A DNA stretch of 64,000 nt from NCBI GenBank assembly GCA_963970005.1, contig CAXAMN010027472.1, positions 1,631,749 through 1,695,748 on the forward strand, written 5' to 3'. The first letter of the stretch is position 1; every line of letters begins with the position of its first letter. Made by a program: the position numbers and the translations under genes. Source of the stretch: Durusdinium trenchii (Eukaryota; Sar; Dinophyceae; Suessiales; Symbiodiniaceae). Shown piece after piece: positions 29,561 to 42,059 of the stretch. The notes under the pieces were generated by a model. That model searched no databases, had not been told where the DNA came from, and saw only the letters and a list, made by a program, of their open reading frames with translations.

Positions 29561-30037
29561 ATAGGATCCACATGGATCCACTGTCTTCGAAGAAATTGGA
29601 GGTTGTTTCTACAGCATGGCAAAACCCATTTCGTCACTCCCATTTCCAGGTGCAGCGTCAAGGCTGCAGCGCCTTGCGCGCGATCTCATTGGCGCCCAAC
29701 GGCGGCTTGGGCATTTGCCTGGAGGTGGGCTTGGGTTCATCGGTTGACGGAGAGTTGGGAACGGTGAAGACGCTGAAGATGTGGTGGCAGGGACATACCT
29801 GGATCTTCCAACTGTGTAAACATTCTGCCGAACTTGGTTAGTTTTATGGATGAAAGGGCAGACATTTTGCACGGATGGAAGATCTAGGCATTCTATAGTT
29901 CATTGATGTTTCATGGAATTCATTGTTTTGTGGGAGAGGAGTGATCAAGGGTGGAACTCAACTCAGACTTCTTGACACGCGTTGGATGGTAACTCCGCAA
30001 GTGGTGTCATTTGTGTTTTTGTTTGCCTCATGATCAG

Positions 30038-30241
30038 ACATGTTGAGCTTGAATGGCCTCCCGATCCGGAAGCTGCGTTGGGAAGAACAAAGCTGCTCCG
30101 CCGTTCCGTTGCAGAATTCACGAGGTGTTCGTATCCGTTCATCTTCCGAGGCCTGAAGCCCCAGCCCCACAGCCCGGGACGGTGATTGTAGTGAAACGCT
30201 ATTTGGTTGATTTCAGGGAGGAGATTACAGAAGAGCAAAGC
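30038..30241 (+). CDS. Possible exon, frame changed midway
   Basis: The first part reads HVELEWPPDPEAALGRTKLL RRSVAEFTR in one frame. From about 30125 a second frame reads VFVSVHLPRPEAPAPQPGTV then IVVKRYLVDFREEITEEQS to a stop at 30241. Either a short intron or a frameshift lies near 30122. Function unknown. Confidence 0.27.
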
Positions 30242-31564
30242 TAGTGGTTTCAGGGTGTAAATATATATATATAATGTTATAACTATAAACCCCATTCAGC
30301 AGTTCGCAATGCAGATGCAGTTTTGCTCACCGTCTTTGATGACACTTTTTCCCAGAGGCAGATGGTGCCAAGATCCTCGTGCAAGTCATGAAGAGCCACA
30401 TTAGGCGGCGCAATCGTTCGTGTCGGACCGCGTCGTGACGTGGAGATATGGAAATACAAAAGAAAGACACTCTCCCTGTAACTAACATGAAAGGGGAAAA
30501 CAATGAAAACATGGTCAATAAACATGAAAATACCATTTGTTTGCAGAGGAATGTGTCTTCCAAGGAACCACGTTCCACTTCCATGTTAGTTCCAAACGTG
30601 TATGAAGAAGTGGTTGATGGTGAAAGTCACAGCGCACGAGAGCGCCAGCCAGACCACTCAATTGGATCATAGTATACCACATACAAGACCACTTACACCA
30701 TGATATACCATACCAGTACCACTACTCCAAATCATCATGTTCAGGCACCTGTGCCTCCGGTCGAATGCACGTTGTTGTCCTGGTTTTGTGACCGTGGTGT
30801 TATTTTGTCTATGAGTAAACCCCCCCAAACCTGGGGAATTGGTTTGAGTGAATTCCAGGTTCCTGGACGGCAAATCAAATCCGCGAAAACTCGCTCGCCG
30901 TTTCCTGACGCCGACGCAACACCATGTTCTGTCACTGTCCAGCTGCTAACGACCAGATCAGTCGAACCGCCTCCGGTCAGTCGAACTCATGTGACTCGTT
31001 CCGAGGACTCCACATGCGGAACGTCGACACTGGGAAACTGTTTGTGTGATGTGTTTAATCGACTTGAAAAACACTGCAGAGTTCTGTTTTTTGTTGCTGT
31101 TTCCACGTTCCACTTCAATCCATGCCCTGTGGAACTATGCAGCGCTGGATGTTCTTCTAAACATGCAGACACCCCAGACCCCAGACCGGCCGCGCCAGGG
31201 ACGCCGACGTTTGCCGCACCGCTGCCGCGTCGCTGGCCTCCATGGTTTCTCGGTGGCACCATCATGTCCGGAGTAAAAACCATTTGCCCGAATATCCAAA
31301 TCCTCCAAATTGTCAAGATCCAAGGGTCCAGAATGTCAAGATTCCCCAAAATTCTGGGTGGTGGTGTGAGATAGTTGATCATTTCCAACCAATGATTGAA
31401 TTCAGTGGCTCATGTTGTTCAAGTGAATTCAAGCCACCAACCTGTGTGAGTGGAGAATCACCCTAAGCTGCTTCAATTGATGTCAGGAACCTCCGGTAGA
31501 GAGAATCGACATGAAATTACAAGGTACAATGGCATGACATCAAATTGGGTGTGTAATTTGTCAT

Positions 31565-31686
31565 AGGGAGACCGACACCAGGCGTGGCAACGACCCCCTG
31601 AAAGATAAGGACAAGAGCATGAAAATACGCTGGTCTACCCAGCCAGGGCCAGGGGGTCTCCCCATATCAAAATACACAACTCAGTT
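31565..31686. mobile_element. Foldback repeat, family E
   Basis: AGGGAGACCGACACCAGGCG ... CCAGGGGGTCTCCCC then AAAATACACAAC, matching 22663-22778. Confidence 0.7.
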
Positions 31687-31907
31687 ATAGCCATAGCTCT
31701 TTCTTTAGAGAAACATCTCGCAACATCTCGTGACCTCTACTGGCATCACAGATTGAAAGGTTGAAGAAACATCAAAACAAGTAAATACCAGGACCTTCTT
31801 TCGGGGTGTCCTGGACAGGGAGATCCCGGATAGTAGTGGGCTAAACGGCGAAAGAAATCAGCCAGGTGACCCCGACACGAGAAAGGTGCTGGTCATGTGT
31901 TGCCTCA

Positions 31908-32005
31908 ATCCCAGACTCTCCATGGGACTGGAATATATGCCGATCAATTGACCCCCCTGGCACCCCAACTGATCGGCATATATGGCATACATGGAGTGTC
32001 TGGGA
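31908..32005. mobile_element. Palindromic element, family B
   Basis: TCCCAGACTCTCCATGGGAC on the left mirrors CATGGAGTGTCTGGGA on the right. Inside, ATATGCCGATCAATTGA mirrors AACTGATCGGCATAT. Confidence 0.88.
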
Positions 32006-32385
32006 ATGTAGTTTCCGTTTCTTTCTGTGTTTCTTTCCATTTCCAGTGCGTGTCTCCTAGGCTGGGAACACCTAGTGACTCGTAGTGAGAGAGAAGACTA
32101 GCGACGCTTCAATTTCCATGATCTACTTGAGTTGGTGGAAACATGTTTGGGATGAACATGCTCCCTGGAACAATCATAGAAATGGACACCCCCTGTTTGT
32201 AGAGGAACATGTTCTTTCCGAGGGGCCAGAATGTCCACTTCCGTGATTGTTGGAGGGGAAGCAAGTTTTGCTGCCCTTTATGTCCAGATGTCCTTTTCCA
32301 TCCTGTTCCTAATATACGTATAGCAGATGATTCTGGTACTATGGTTGACAGAAGGCATCCTGTACCACCCAATGATGATATCATT

Positions 32386-32492
32386 CCCTATGAATCCACA
32401 TACCCTCTGAGAGGATGATTGGAGACACTGCACTTCTATATAGGCTTGGAGGGTGCAAGTAGCTGCTGAGAAGGGATGCTGGATCCCTAGGG
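32386..32492. mobile_element. Family A palindromic element, diverged
   Basis: Starts CCCTATGAATCCACATACC and ends GGATCCCTAGGG. Confidence 0.8.
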
Positions 32493-33399
32493 TTTGTTTT
32501 CACACGTGCTCACTCTTCTGAGGGGATGCAGGATTCTTTCCTTGCGCTGTGTTTTGAAGTGACGGGGATGATTGAGAGTACTCCTTTTGAGCGGCGATTG
32601 TGGTCAATTTGTAGAACCAGGACCAGGAATCACAAAGAGGTGCCGAACCTGGAGGATAGGGCGTGCTGCGAAGGGCTGCCCGGCCCGGCGATGTAGATGT
32701 AGACCATCGATGGCCATTCCCGGCCCCGGTAGCTTGCAGCTTGCACTGAACAATGCACATTCTAGTTTGCCATTCCTGGTTTTGTTTGTGTTGGACAGCT
32801 GCACTGCTATCATAGTCTGCGGAGAAATGATCAATTTGATTCCTCTACTCAGGAGAGCATCCGTGTGGAAGTCTTCACTCACAATTGGACTTGCACTCCC
32901 GCACTTCAACTTCAATTCCACTGCAGGATACTTGCACCATGGTCCACCATGGTCCCACCACTGCCCTGTACCTCTGGGGTCCTTGGGTCTCTCACGTTCC
33001 CGTCTCTCCGTGTGAGGGAGTCGGGAGTCGATCGATGTGCACGCTCGATCGAGGTGAACAAAAGCCAGTCGCTGGGCCAGCAGTCGGAGTGAGGATGTCC
33101 AAAAGTGCGCATCCCTGGACTTGGAAACACATGTTTCGTGCCTATGAACATGGGACATGGCCTACCACAAACAACGCGGCACCCATGAATGACCCCGTTT
33201 TCCAAGCGAATTACGCACTGAGACTGCTTGGATCTCCGGGTACCTGCTTGGATCATCGGGTTTGGGTCGTCACCAATAGACAGGACACTGACAGGACACC
33301 CATTCCCAGACACTCCATGTGTGCCATAGGACTGCCGATCAGTTGGGGTGGTGCCAGGCTTGGAAAAATGGGGAGTCTCCCCCGTTGACGGGGCTCCAC

Positions 33400-34185
33400 C
33401 TCTGAAGTTGCTTCGGTGGGGGGCCCCAACCACCGTTCGGTCGCTTCTTCGGATGTGGGCCAGGAGGCCCTAGGCCCTAGGGATCTGTCGTCATGTCGTG
33501 TCATGTCACATGTTCGATCACGTCTGAAGACGGTCCCGGGTCGGGTCGTTCGACATAGACCGTCCGGTCGGTCGTGCCCTGTGAAAAGAGAGTGCTGGGT
33601 CCCTATAATGGTCCAGGGAAATCCCGTCGTTCATGCTGCTTTCGGATCGTCTTTCTGGGGCCAATCTTTCGGTCCCTGCCTGGCTGCCTGGGGGACCTGA
33701 GCTGGACTCGACTGAGATGTCGAGACTTCACACGTTGAACACCGGCGAACCCGCCGGCGGAGTTCGGCCCGTCGTCCGAGGGGCAGCGCCGTGGAGATGT
33801 CGCGGCTCCGATCGTCTGGCGCTCAAGCAGTGCTCCAGGAGGGTCGCGGGTCGCGGGTCGTTTGGCTGCGGATGATGCTTTGGGAGGCGCCCTTTTTCCG
33901 GTGTGGTTGATTGGAGTTGAATGAAGTAAGTAGGGAGAAGCCAAGTTACTGGATGATCTGGATGGATGTTGGCATTTTTTGCAGGAAAGTGTTGGGGGAA
34001 GATTTAGGTGCCAAATGCTCCTTGTGCGTCATTTTCGAAAGAGCGGGTTGCAGCAAGGTGATGTAAGGTGGATGTGTAGGGTTGGTCATTCCACATTTCT
34101 ATCATCTGCGTTTGGCGGTTTTCGGGTTGATGGTGAGTTATTTCTGGTTCTTGGGTGAATCCCCTGGCCTGGGGTTCCTACCCAG
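33400..34185. other. No gene called
   Basis: GC-rich 33640-33880 with open frames on both strands (80 and 113 codons) and a GTCGCGGGTCGCGGGTCG triplication at 33842. Nothing lets me pick a strand. Confidence 0.35.
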
Positions 34186-34708
34186 ATGCGACTAATGGGA
34201 CTGCCATAGGACTGCCAACCCGTTGGAGTGGTGCCAGGGGGGTCAATTGATCGGCATATATTCCAGTCCCATGGAGTGTATGGGAGATGTTTCGAAACAT
34301 TCATGTATGGGATATGGTTCCGATCAGCAAGTCGAAGCAGTGTTTTCAGGGTTCCGATCAAGCGCGTGGAAAGATTCAATGCACGACTGAATCCAAGCCA
34401 CGCAATCAATTTGGACAGCGCGTTCAAACCAGGAGACGTGCAGGAGAGGTGGAGGACACGAGTTTTGTAGCCTTTTTTGAGGTAAGCAGATCTTCCAATT
34501 GGGATTAAAGACCATTAAGTGGGTTTCATGGGTAAGTTGCAAGGCAAAAGTACAATGACCGGTGTTTTGTTTACATCAGGCAACAATGACACCCATTGCT
34601 TTGGGGGGAATGGCCCGAGGGAGAGAAAGGTAGATCAACCAAATCCACCTGGACCTGTTGGACCCTTCGTACCTTGAAGCTGGGACATGACCTGAACAGA
34701 AACATGGT

Positions 34709-34776
34709 AGTAACAAGAAGCTACGAACGGGGCGCTCCTGGCATTACTACTTTCGGAACAGGAAGCTATACGAACG
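34709..34776. mobile_element. Dispersed repeat, family H
   Basis: GTAACAAGAAGCTACGAACG and GGGCGCTCCTGGCATTAC, the reverse complement arrangement of 8764-8826. Confidence 0.6.
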
Positions 34777-34907
34777 TATATCATTTATATTGCATCATAT
34801 TGTGTCCCTTGTTGTGTGAGGTACTAAACAGGTGGACTCTGACGGCACGTGAGGTGTCTGACACTCCACGGGTCAGAGAAGTTCACCACCCAAGAAATGG
34901 TCATCAT

Positions 34908-35001
34908 TCCCAGACACTCCATGTATGCCATATTTCCCTACATTGGGGTGGTTTCAGGGGTTAATGTAGGCATATATGGCAGTCCCATGGAGTGTCTGGG
35001 A
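34908..35001. mobile_element. Palindromic element, family B
   Basis: TCCCAGACACTCCATGTATG at the left and CCCATGGAGTGTCTGGGA at the right, with CTACATTGGGGTGG and TTAATGTAGGCATATATGGC inside. Confidence 0.9.
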
Positions 35002-35239
35002 TTTGGGTTTGTCCCAGTAAACCGGTAGAGCCGCCGGTCAACGAGCGTTCCACTGTTGAAATGAACGCCTGCAACCTGGGCCCATCATCATCCACTGGGT
35101 GGATGAAATGGATAGATCCCCAGTCATCATGGTCAAACGTTCCTCCTCCGAGTCGCCACGGGGTCGAGTCCTGGTTTTGACCCACCCTTTGTTGTGGAGA
35201 AGATTCATGGATTCCCACACCATCAATTACACCAGTCAC

Positions 35240-35325
35240 CATCCATGTATGAAATGTATGCCTACATTGACCCGTCAAACCACCCCAGTGTAGGTCAATA
35301 TGCCCTATATGGATGGTCTGGCACT
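35240..35325. mobile_element. Family B-like palindrome
   Basis: ACCATCCATGTATGAAATG mirrors ATGCCCTATATGGATGGTCT, with CCTACATTGACC and CAGTGTAGGTCA inside. Confidence 0.7.
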
Positions 35326-35329
35326 AGTC

Positions 35330-36600
35330 TCACTGCCCTCAGGACATCTTGGTCTACCATTCGAACGACATCCAGTGCCTTGCCATTCGATTCGCTCTTT
35401 TGCAGTAAGGTTTACAGTACCATGTCAGGCGACTGTTCATGTTAGTTTGTTGTTGGATGCACATATACCTGCAGCCTTGTGGTTGCTGTTTTTTGGTCGG
35501 TAGTTCAACATACCTTCAAGAAGGTCTGTGAACCACAGAAACATCCGCAACTGAAATAAGAACTGCTTAAAAACAAAAACACGTTGGGAAACAAAAAAGG
35601 CAAACAAAAGCCTGTGGCTGTGGCTTACCAATAAACGCCCTTGGTCTGTGTATAAACGCTCGTGGAACATCAGAAAAATCTGAAAACTAGAGAAACATCC
35701 GCAGACTCAAATACAACAAAAGATGTTTTGCACGCCGCAGAAGAAAAAAAGATGCACTCTGAGCAAGTTCCAGGTATACGGTATGACTGTATTGTAATAT
35801 AGTTTGGTGCTTCCTCACAAGCTTTGGTATGCAGGAATTGGTTCATAGATCCATCGCTTTGTCAATGCCGACATGACTTGAACGGACAGGAGGCACAGAG
35901 CTAAACCTGAGCACATCAAAACCATGGAAGAACTGCACTGCATGGAGAACATGGAGAAGGTGTGACTGGGTGTTCTCCATGGCGAAGTTGTCTAGTCGAC
36001 ATGGGGTGGTTTTACTGTGGTGTTGTATGTGGGATATGTGGACCCCCCAAAGTGTTTGAACAAATGATTGTTTGTTGGCATGGCACTGGAATGTTCACGT
36101 TCACCATGTTTGGGGGATTTTTTCTGGGGTGTGAAAGCACACCTGCTTGACGATGCTCCTGTGAGTATGTAGTCACACAAAGTTCAAGGGCATTTGACAG
36201 TCAAACCAGTCCCAGACACTCCGCTTGTATGGTATGTATAACCTCCATTCATGCCTTTTCAACCACCCCAATTGATTGGCGAATATGGCAGTCCCACACA
36301 GGTCGCGTGTTGGATATGACCGTGGATCTCACCCACAAAGGTTGCCACGTAGGTCAGCGGTACTTGCAAAGAGGTAGTCAGCCTAGTCAGCTGTAGATTT
36401 CAAACCCACACCATCCATGGGACTGGAATAGTTATATAATTTCAGTACCTACATTGGGGTCACTTGAAACTGTGGTTTTCATGTATGTATCTGATCTTCA
36501 GTCCCAGACATCGTCGTTTGGTCTGGGGTACCGCACCAAGGTTGGACAAGGTGGCTCGCCAGACCATCCCCTTCCTGCGAGGATGAGCAAAATGAGTCGA
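35330..36600. other. No gene seen
   Basis: A+T-rich with short frames only. A family B half lies at 36207-36330. Confidence 0.4.
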
Positions 36601-36639
36601 AACCGAGAGCAAGTGGACGGTGTGTGTTTGCGTGGCAGG

Positions 36640-36940
36640 ACGAGTACAGCCCAGCTGAGCTAAGAAAAAACCAGACAAGCAAAGGCTTTGTCATGTTCCT
36701 TCCCTTGGTTGGACGTCTCCGTCTCCATCGTCCCTTGGTTGGTTTGCTTTTGGACGATCACTACCAGGCCCGTGGACCGAACGCTCGGCGGAGGTTCGAG
36801 CTGTGGCATCTTCGATGGGGAGCAGCTCACGATCCCAGTGACGGCGCCGTAGCGGCGAAGCCGTTCGGCGCACACGCGGCGAACTTCGGCCAGCGAATCG
36901 CGAGATCGCAGAGGGAGAGCAGTATAGAGGTGGGGGTGGT
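36640..36940. other. Open frames on both strands, strand unclear
   Basis: A plus frame of 134 codons and a minus frame of 140 codons cover the same GC-rich block. The minus reading (LAEVRRVCAERLRRYGAVTG) is the more helix-like. A gene may be here but I cannot assign it. Confidence 0.3.
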
Positions 36941-37417
36941 GACAAGTCAGGTAGATGGTCAGAATATTGGTGAGACTGGAATAGGTATGACCACATGCAG
37001 GGGTCATTGTCATGGTGTAAATGTGTGACTCTTCCATATGGATGGTTTGGGCTTGGTCAAAAGTCAAAATGGATGTTGTCACCTACTAGGACCATCGTGT
37101 TTGGATGTCATTACTATCTATACTATTTGGATCTCCAGGACACCCAGTTCATTCTCTTGTTTTTCCATGTCCCATTTGGCAGAGCACTTGAGAGGCTCCA
37201 GCTCGAGCCCTGTTTCTCCATTTTGCTATCCAAAAAGACGTCCGCCTGGGAGAAACACGAGAGGCCTCAAGTGTCCAGGACTCCCTTAAGCCCCCCTTAA
37301 GCCCCTCCCGTTCCTCTCCGATCTAGATCTGAGCTCGAGACACGTTGGTTCCCATCGGCAGGGACCTAGACTGGATGATCGCGACGTGGTTTGTCCCGTC
37401 CCAGACCATCAATGTAG

Positions 37418-37492
37418 CTAGCTAGTAACGTAGTAACTTTGCGCTTGTTACTAGTAGCGTAGCGATGCCCTTTGTTACTAGGAGCTAGCCAA
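37418..37492. mobile_element. Dispersed repeat, family H
   Basis: GCTAGCTAGTAACGTAGTAAC, shown here only in part, is followed by CTTGTTACTAGTAGCG and CCTTTGTTACTAGGAGC. Confidence 0.5.
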
Positions 37493-37499
37493 ATATAGG

Positions 37500-39440
37500 A
37501 GGGTTTTGCGGATCAGGATGTTTTTATGTTCCCTGTGGGTACATTGGTAAATCCTCTTCTGGTAATTTGTGTTCTTTTTCCGAGGTTCCAACTTTAGCAA
37601 ATTCATGTGTACGGAATAATTACTTATATTAGTCAGAGGCAAACAGATGGGTAGTGCACAGGAGGGCTTTGTCAAAATCTAAAGCCCTTTCTCCACACAC
37701 CCTCCATTTTAGCCTTCTATTAGCGTCATAAATGGAGTAAGTAACTAGTCCCATTCGTTCTATAGGTTTTGAGGACCAAGGCTGTTCGAAGCATCTAGGC
37801 TTGATGAATAACCCCTCTCCAATTGGGAGAGTCAAAGCCCTTCGGATTGCAGACCTCACTCGCGTGGGTGACATGCTCTCACATGTTTGTGTAAGCGTCT
37901 TCTGTTTAGCCAGTACCGGTCTCTTCCGTTGGCGTCTCCTCCCCAACACGACGTCGCGGCTGATAGCGTCCAGGGAACGTGGTTCCCTGTTCCCTTCTGC
38001 AGGTGCCCAAAGTCCTGGTGCCGCCCTGTGGACATGCGTTGCACACCCTTTGCATCGGCTCGGGTCCCCAAGAGGTGAACGGGGCAAAGCTCGGAAAGTC
38101 GGTGGGTGACATGGTCGGTTTTTCAAGGGCATCGGTGTGGAGGGTTTAAGCCAACCACTGTGGAACTGTAGGATTTGACGCGAATGGCCAGTGAATTTGT
38201 GGCATGGCTTTCAAAGGGATGTCAATGGAACCCTGAGGATTTGTCACCATGGCAGAGTTGGTGTGTGAGACTTGAATATTGAGAGCACCGCAACACAGTC
38301 CCAATTGGTTCGACGAACGGGCAAGCCCAGGAGGCGAACGTCACATCTTAGGAGGCCAACAGGCCTTTGTGAAGCTCATATAGAGAGCACCAAACAAACC
38401 TAGAGAAGGTTTTTTTGCAGCGAAGACGAGCCGCTCCCATTGAACTTTTGACACCGCGAGGTGTCAACTTAGAAGTCAAAGGTGAGAAGATGTGAGACGT
38501 GTTGGAAAAACATCTGCGGGGGCCTTATAGTGAGTGTCCTCAGTGTCCTTAGTGGTTGCCATAGTGTGTTCTGCTTGAGATCGGATGTGGCCCAGAATGA
38601 GGCTTAACCGGGGCCCCACCGTGGCTTCACCGGAGCCACCAATCAAGCGCAGTCACCGTCTCACACACAGGCACTCAGTTGATCCACACGTCAGAGCCAT
38701 TTGGGTGTGTATTGTATTGCAAGAAGGGAGACCGATCTTTTCCAAAAAAAACACCCTTGCTTTTGCTCGTTCGTTTCCTTTTTTTCAGGGTCTCTTTAGA
38801 AGGTCTCCCTGGCCAATTTCAATACACACCCATTTGGCCAGAAGTAAACTTTGTTGCTTTCATACGCTACCGAGGGGTTGTAGTGAGCTTCAACTTGGAA
38901 GAGCTTGATTGGCCGTATTGCAACCTGAACCTTTGATTCAACGTTTAACAGCAGGGATCACCCTATGTGGTACCTGGGAGGTCAACCGGACCACCCTGGT
39001 CGGTGTGGCTTGGGCAAGTGTGCACCGGATCCGCACCCCCGTATGGGCGGGTATAGTAAGGGGAGATGAACACTGGTGTGTCCACATGCAATATACATGA
39101 ATTAGCACAAAGATTGTGGTATCTCACAAAGAAAGTGTGTACGTCAAGACTTGTGTGAAACGTCACGTGTGAATTTAGCGCGAAAGGAAGTGGAATAAAG
39201 CTTCATATTAACAATTCATGGTGCGATAGGTGTGGAAGGGCTCTGGGTTTTGACCCACCGCCATGTGTTGAGATGCCTGCTTGAAATTCCTGGTTCTTTG
39301 GGTCTCTTGTCAACTGTTTTTTCCCCAAACACTGTGGTCACACTAGGGGTTCTTACGGTAGGTGTTAAGGGCCGGTGTTTAGTCTAGTCGAGGTGTCGCG
39401 CGGTCGGGTCCGGCTAATTCGTTGCTATTTACAATACATT
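37500..39440. other. No gene called
   Basis: Minus-strand and plus-strand frames of 100-167 codons overlap at 37629-38132 without splice support. A family E-like pair (GGGAGACCGATC, AAGGTCTCCCTGG) spans 38725-38830. Confidence 0.35.
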
Positions 39441-39461
39441 CATGCCTCTCGAAATCCTCGA

Positions 39462-39785
39462 AGTGCATTTCGACTGCGCGACAGGTCCCAGGATTTTGTG
39501 GCAGGCGCAGCACTTTGGACATGGTGGTGATCTTCGACGCGCTCTAAGTTCGGGACAAGTGCAATGAATCGTGACTTTTGGACATGTGGGTCGGTTTCAG
39601 AAGTCGGGGGAAGTCTCGCGCGAAAGCTGCGTTTTGGAATCTTGATGTTGTCTTTGAAAGCGCTCTTGCGGCAAAACGCCTTGACGGGCACAGCACTTTG
39701 TGAACCTCGAAGTGCAGATTTCGTGGCATGCGCAGCAATTTGTGAGGGAGGCACTGGAGGCACAGCACTTTTTGCACCTCGACGC
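39462..39785. repeat. Degenerate repeat with CGCAGCACTTTG core
   Basis: GCGCAGCACTTTGG, GCACAGCACTTTGTGAACC, GCGCAGCAATTTGTGAGG and GCACAGCACTTTTTGCACC are spaced irregularly, several preceded by CTCGAAGTGCA. The 160-codon minus frame over it is probably a by-product. Confidence 0.6.
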
Positions 39786-40972
39786 TCTCGTTCTGGCTGA
39801 AACACATCCAGAAAAGACACACAAGAAGAAACGGTAGAAGAAAAAGGGGGAGGAAGAGGATCAGGAAAGAGGGGTGGAGGGGGCGGGGAGGGGAGAAGCG
39901 GAGAGTACAAATGATAGAACACCTTTACGAAGAGTGCCAGTTAGTTAGGCATCGACTAGCTTTAAGACAAGTTGAGGACGGTTCCTACTGTGTATCTTTA
40001 AAATGTTGCAATTGTTCTAAACCCTTGCACCAGCCCACCTTGCACAAAACGTTTCTGAATCAAGGGGTTGTCCCAATTATTTTCACGCAGCCACTCGCGG
40101 TTGTGGTCAAGTGCTACCCGAGTTTTTTGCTGAAAACATGTGAACAGCTGGATTCTGTGCCAATAACACTCGGTTCTTAATCTGCAGGTGAGCAGATTAT
40201 CCCCAATGACAGCGCGGAGAGCCGTGGGCTGTGTGCGGGACTCAAAGACTCGTGTGGGCTGTGTGCTTCTTTGGCCGACGAGAATCCACAGATCGGTGCG
40301 TCCTCCGGAACAGTTCCATACATGAAAACCCCATGAAAAGGACCGCAATGTATCCCAATGTTGGTAACTATTCCTGTCCTGTTCCAGTCTGGTCTGGGTA
40401 TGCCTAAAGAACCCAAGACCCTTGTGGACCCAAGTCGGTCTTCCAAGGGGCCATGTTCTGCTTCCATGTTTGTTGGGTGGCGTATGACTTGAAATCCGTT
40501 CATATCATTTAACCTTTTTTTGCGGGACTGGTTGCCCCACCCAAAATGAGCTGGCACAAGGTTCACCTTTTCTTTTCCAGGGCAATGCCTCGGGAGTGGG
40601 CTCAGGCCCTTGCCAGTGAATGCAAAACAAGGTGTTGTTTTGTTGGCAGGTGATCATCGCAGAAAAAAAATACAGTAACCGCATTCTGCAACTAGGATGA
40701 GGCTCGGAATTTTTGCATTTGTTTGTTAACACTCAACAGTTCAGTGCAGGTCTTAGTTTTAGCTCCCTCCCACAGAGTTTGATGCCACACAACACAGCAC
40801 ATCAAACAACTATCAAACAACCTCATCAGAGGCCTTAACACACACACACAGCGCACTGAACATGTTTTGGGGTGACTTGTTCTACCTCGTTGCTGGAGTT
40901 TGATGTGAATGCAGGTAAAGCACTGGCCACCGGACCATGAAATCATTTGGCATGTTCAACATGAGATATTTA

Positions 40973-41082
40973 CCCTAGGGCTCCCGTCATACTTCCTCAG
41001 GTTCGGTATGACTGGACCCATCTGGCACCCACCCCAGTCCCACCGAAACGAAACGGTTCGGTACGACTGGAGCCCTGCCGGG
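40973..41082. mobile_element. Family A element, diverged
   Basis: CCCTAGGGCTCCCGTCATAC and GGTACGACTGGAGCCC with a GC-rich interior. Confidence 0.65.
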
Positions 41083-41221
41083 TATCTATTCCAGTCCCAT
41101 TCGTCAGGTCTTTCTTCAACAACGCGGACGTGTTTCCACCGGCCTGCACGGGTGAAGCGTCCGGCCCTGACACCTACAGGTGTTCCCTTCGCACCCACCT
41201 TCGGGCCGGGTCTCTATCTAT

Positions 41222-41329
41222 CCCTAGGGATCCAGTCGTACGTCCTCAGAAGGTACTTGGACCCTCCTGGCACCTGCATAAGCAGTCTCCAATCACCGTA
41301 CCTGACAAGGTACGACTGGATCCCTAGGG
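41222..41329. mobile_element. Family A palindromic element
   Basis: CCCTAGGGATCCAGTCGTAC at the left and GTACGACTGGATCCCTAGGG at the right form a 20-bp inverted repeat. Confidence 0.92.
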
Positions 41330-42059
41330 TATGCCCCTTCCAGAATTCGATTCACATCGATTCTCTCCCCATTCAGTGCTGGTCCTTGGTCTCACGTCCA
41401 CGAGACCCAGTTTACGAGGCCGGCAGTGTGGGCAGCCCTACGGCTGGACAGGGATCGATGTGCCTTGGCGTCCTGTTCTCACGTCACTTGGACCCTCCAC
41501 AGCCACCCCAGTCCCACCTTCTGAGAAGGTACTTGGATCTGTAGGGTTTGTATGTTCCTGAACCGGCTAAAAGGCCAACACGTGCGGTGTGTGACGAACT
41601 CAGAGAGAATGTGTGACTACTCTTACGGTGTGGGACGACTTTTTTCGACCCTTTTTCTTTGTTGAACATTGACGACTTTTTTCCAGGTTCCGGGACAGCA
41701 CATCCAAGAAGACCATGTTCCTCGACGTCGCCCAAATGGTTCCAACTCCAACTGGCGAGTACTTGCACCATGTGTATACAGAGTCGAAGGTGCGTCATCC
41801 CCAACTCATTTAGTCCAAGTTTCTGCCTGAATTGTCCACACATCTACAGTATACCATTCTATACCCAAATACGGTAACAGTCAGTCGGATAACTGTTTGT
41901 TGTTGGGTTTACGTCCGGTTTTGTCCCATTGTACGAGGTACTTTACGTTTGAGACTCTAGGTAGTGCTGCCCGGTCCCGGTCGACCCCGGCGATGCTCTT
42001 TCAAGGGACCTCGGTGGAGAAACCACCACGTTTTTTTTGTCCAACATGCATGATTTTAA

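Larger units (their letters stand above)
31690..33300. other. Mostly repeats, no gene called
   Basis: Includes family B (31908-32005), a family C-like element near 32130-32250, and family A (32386-32492). Open frames of 147 (+) and 184 (-) codons overlap at 32570-33160; neither has splice support or a recognisable motif. Confidence 0.4.

Noticed and set aside
39440-39922. 160-codon minus-strand frame, proline-rich at its start
   Set aside because: It spans a degenerate repeat with the CGCAGCACTTTG core and a GGGGAGGGG tract, which explain the composition.
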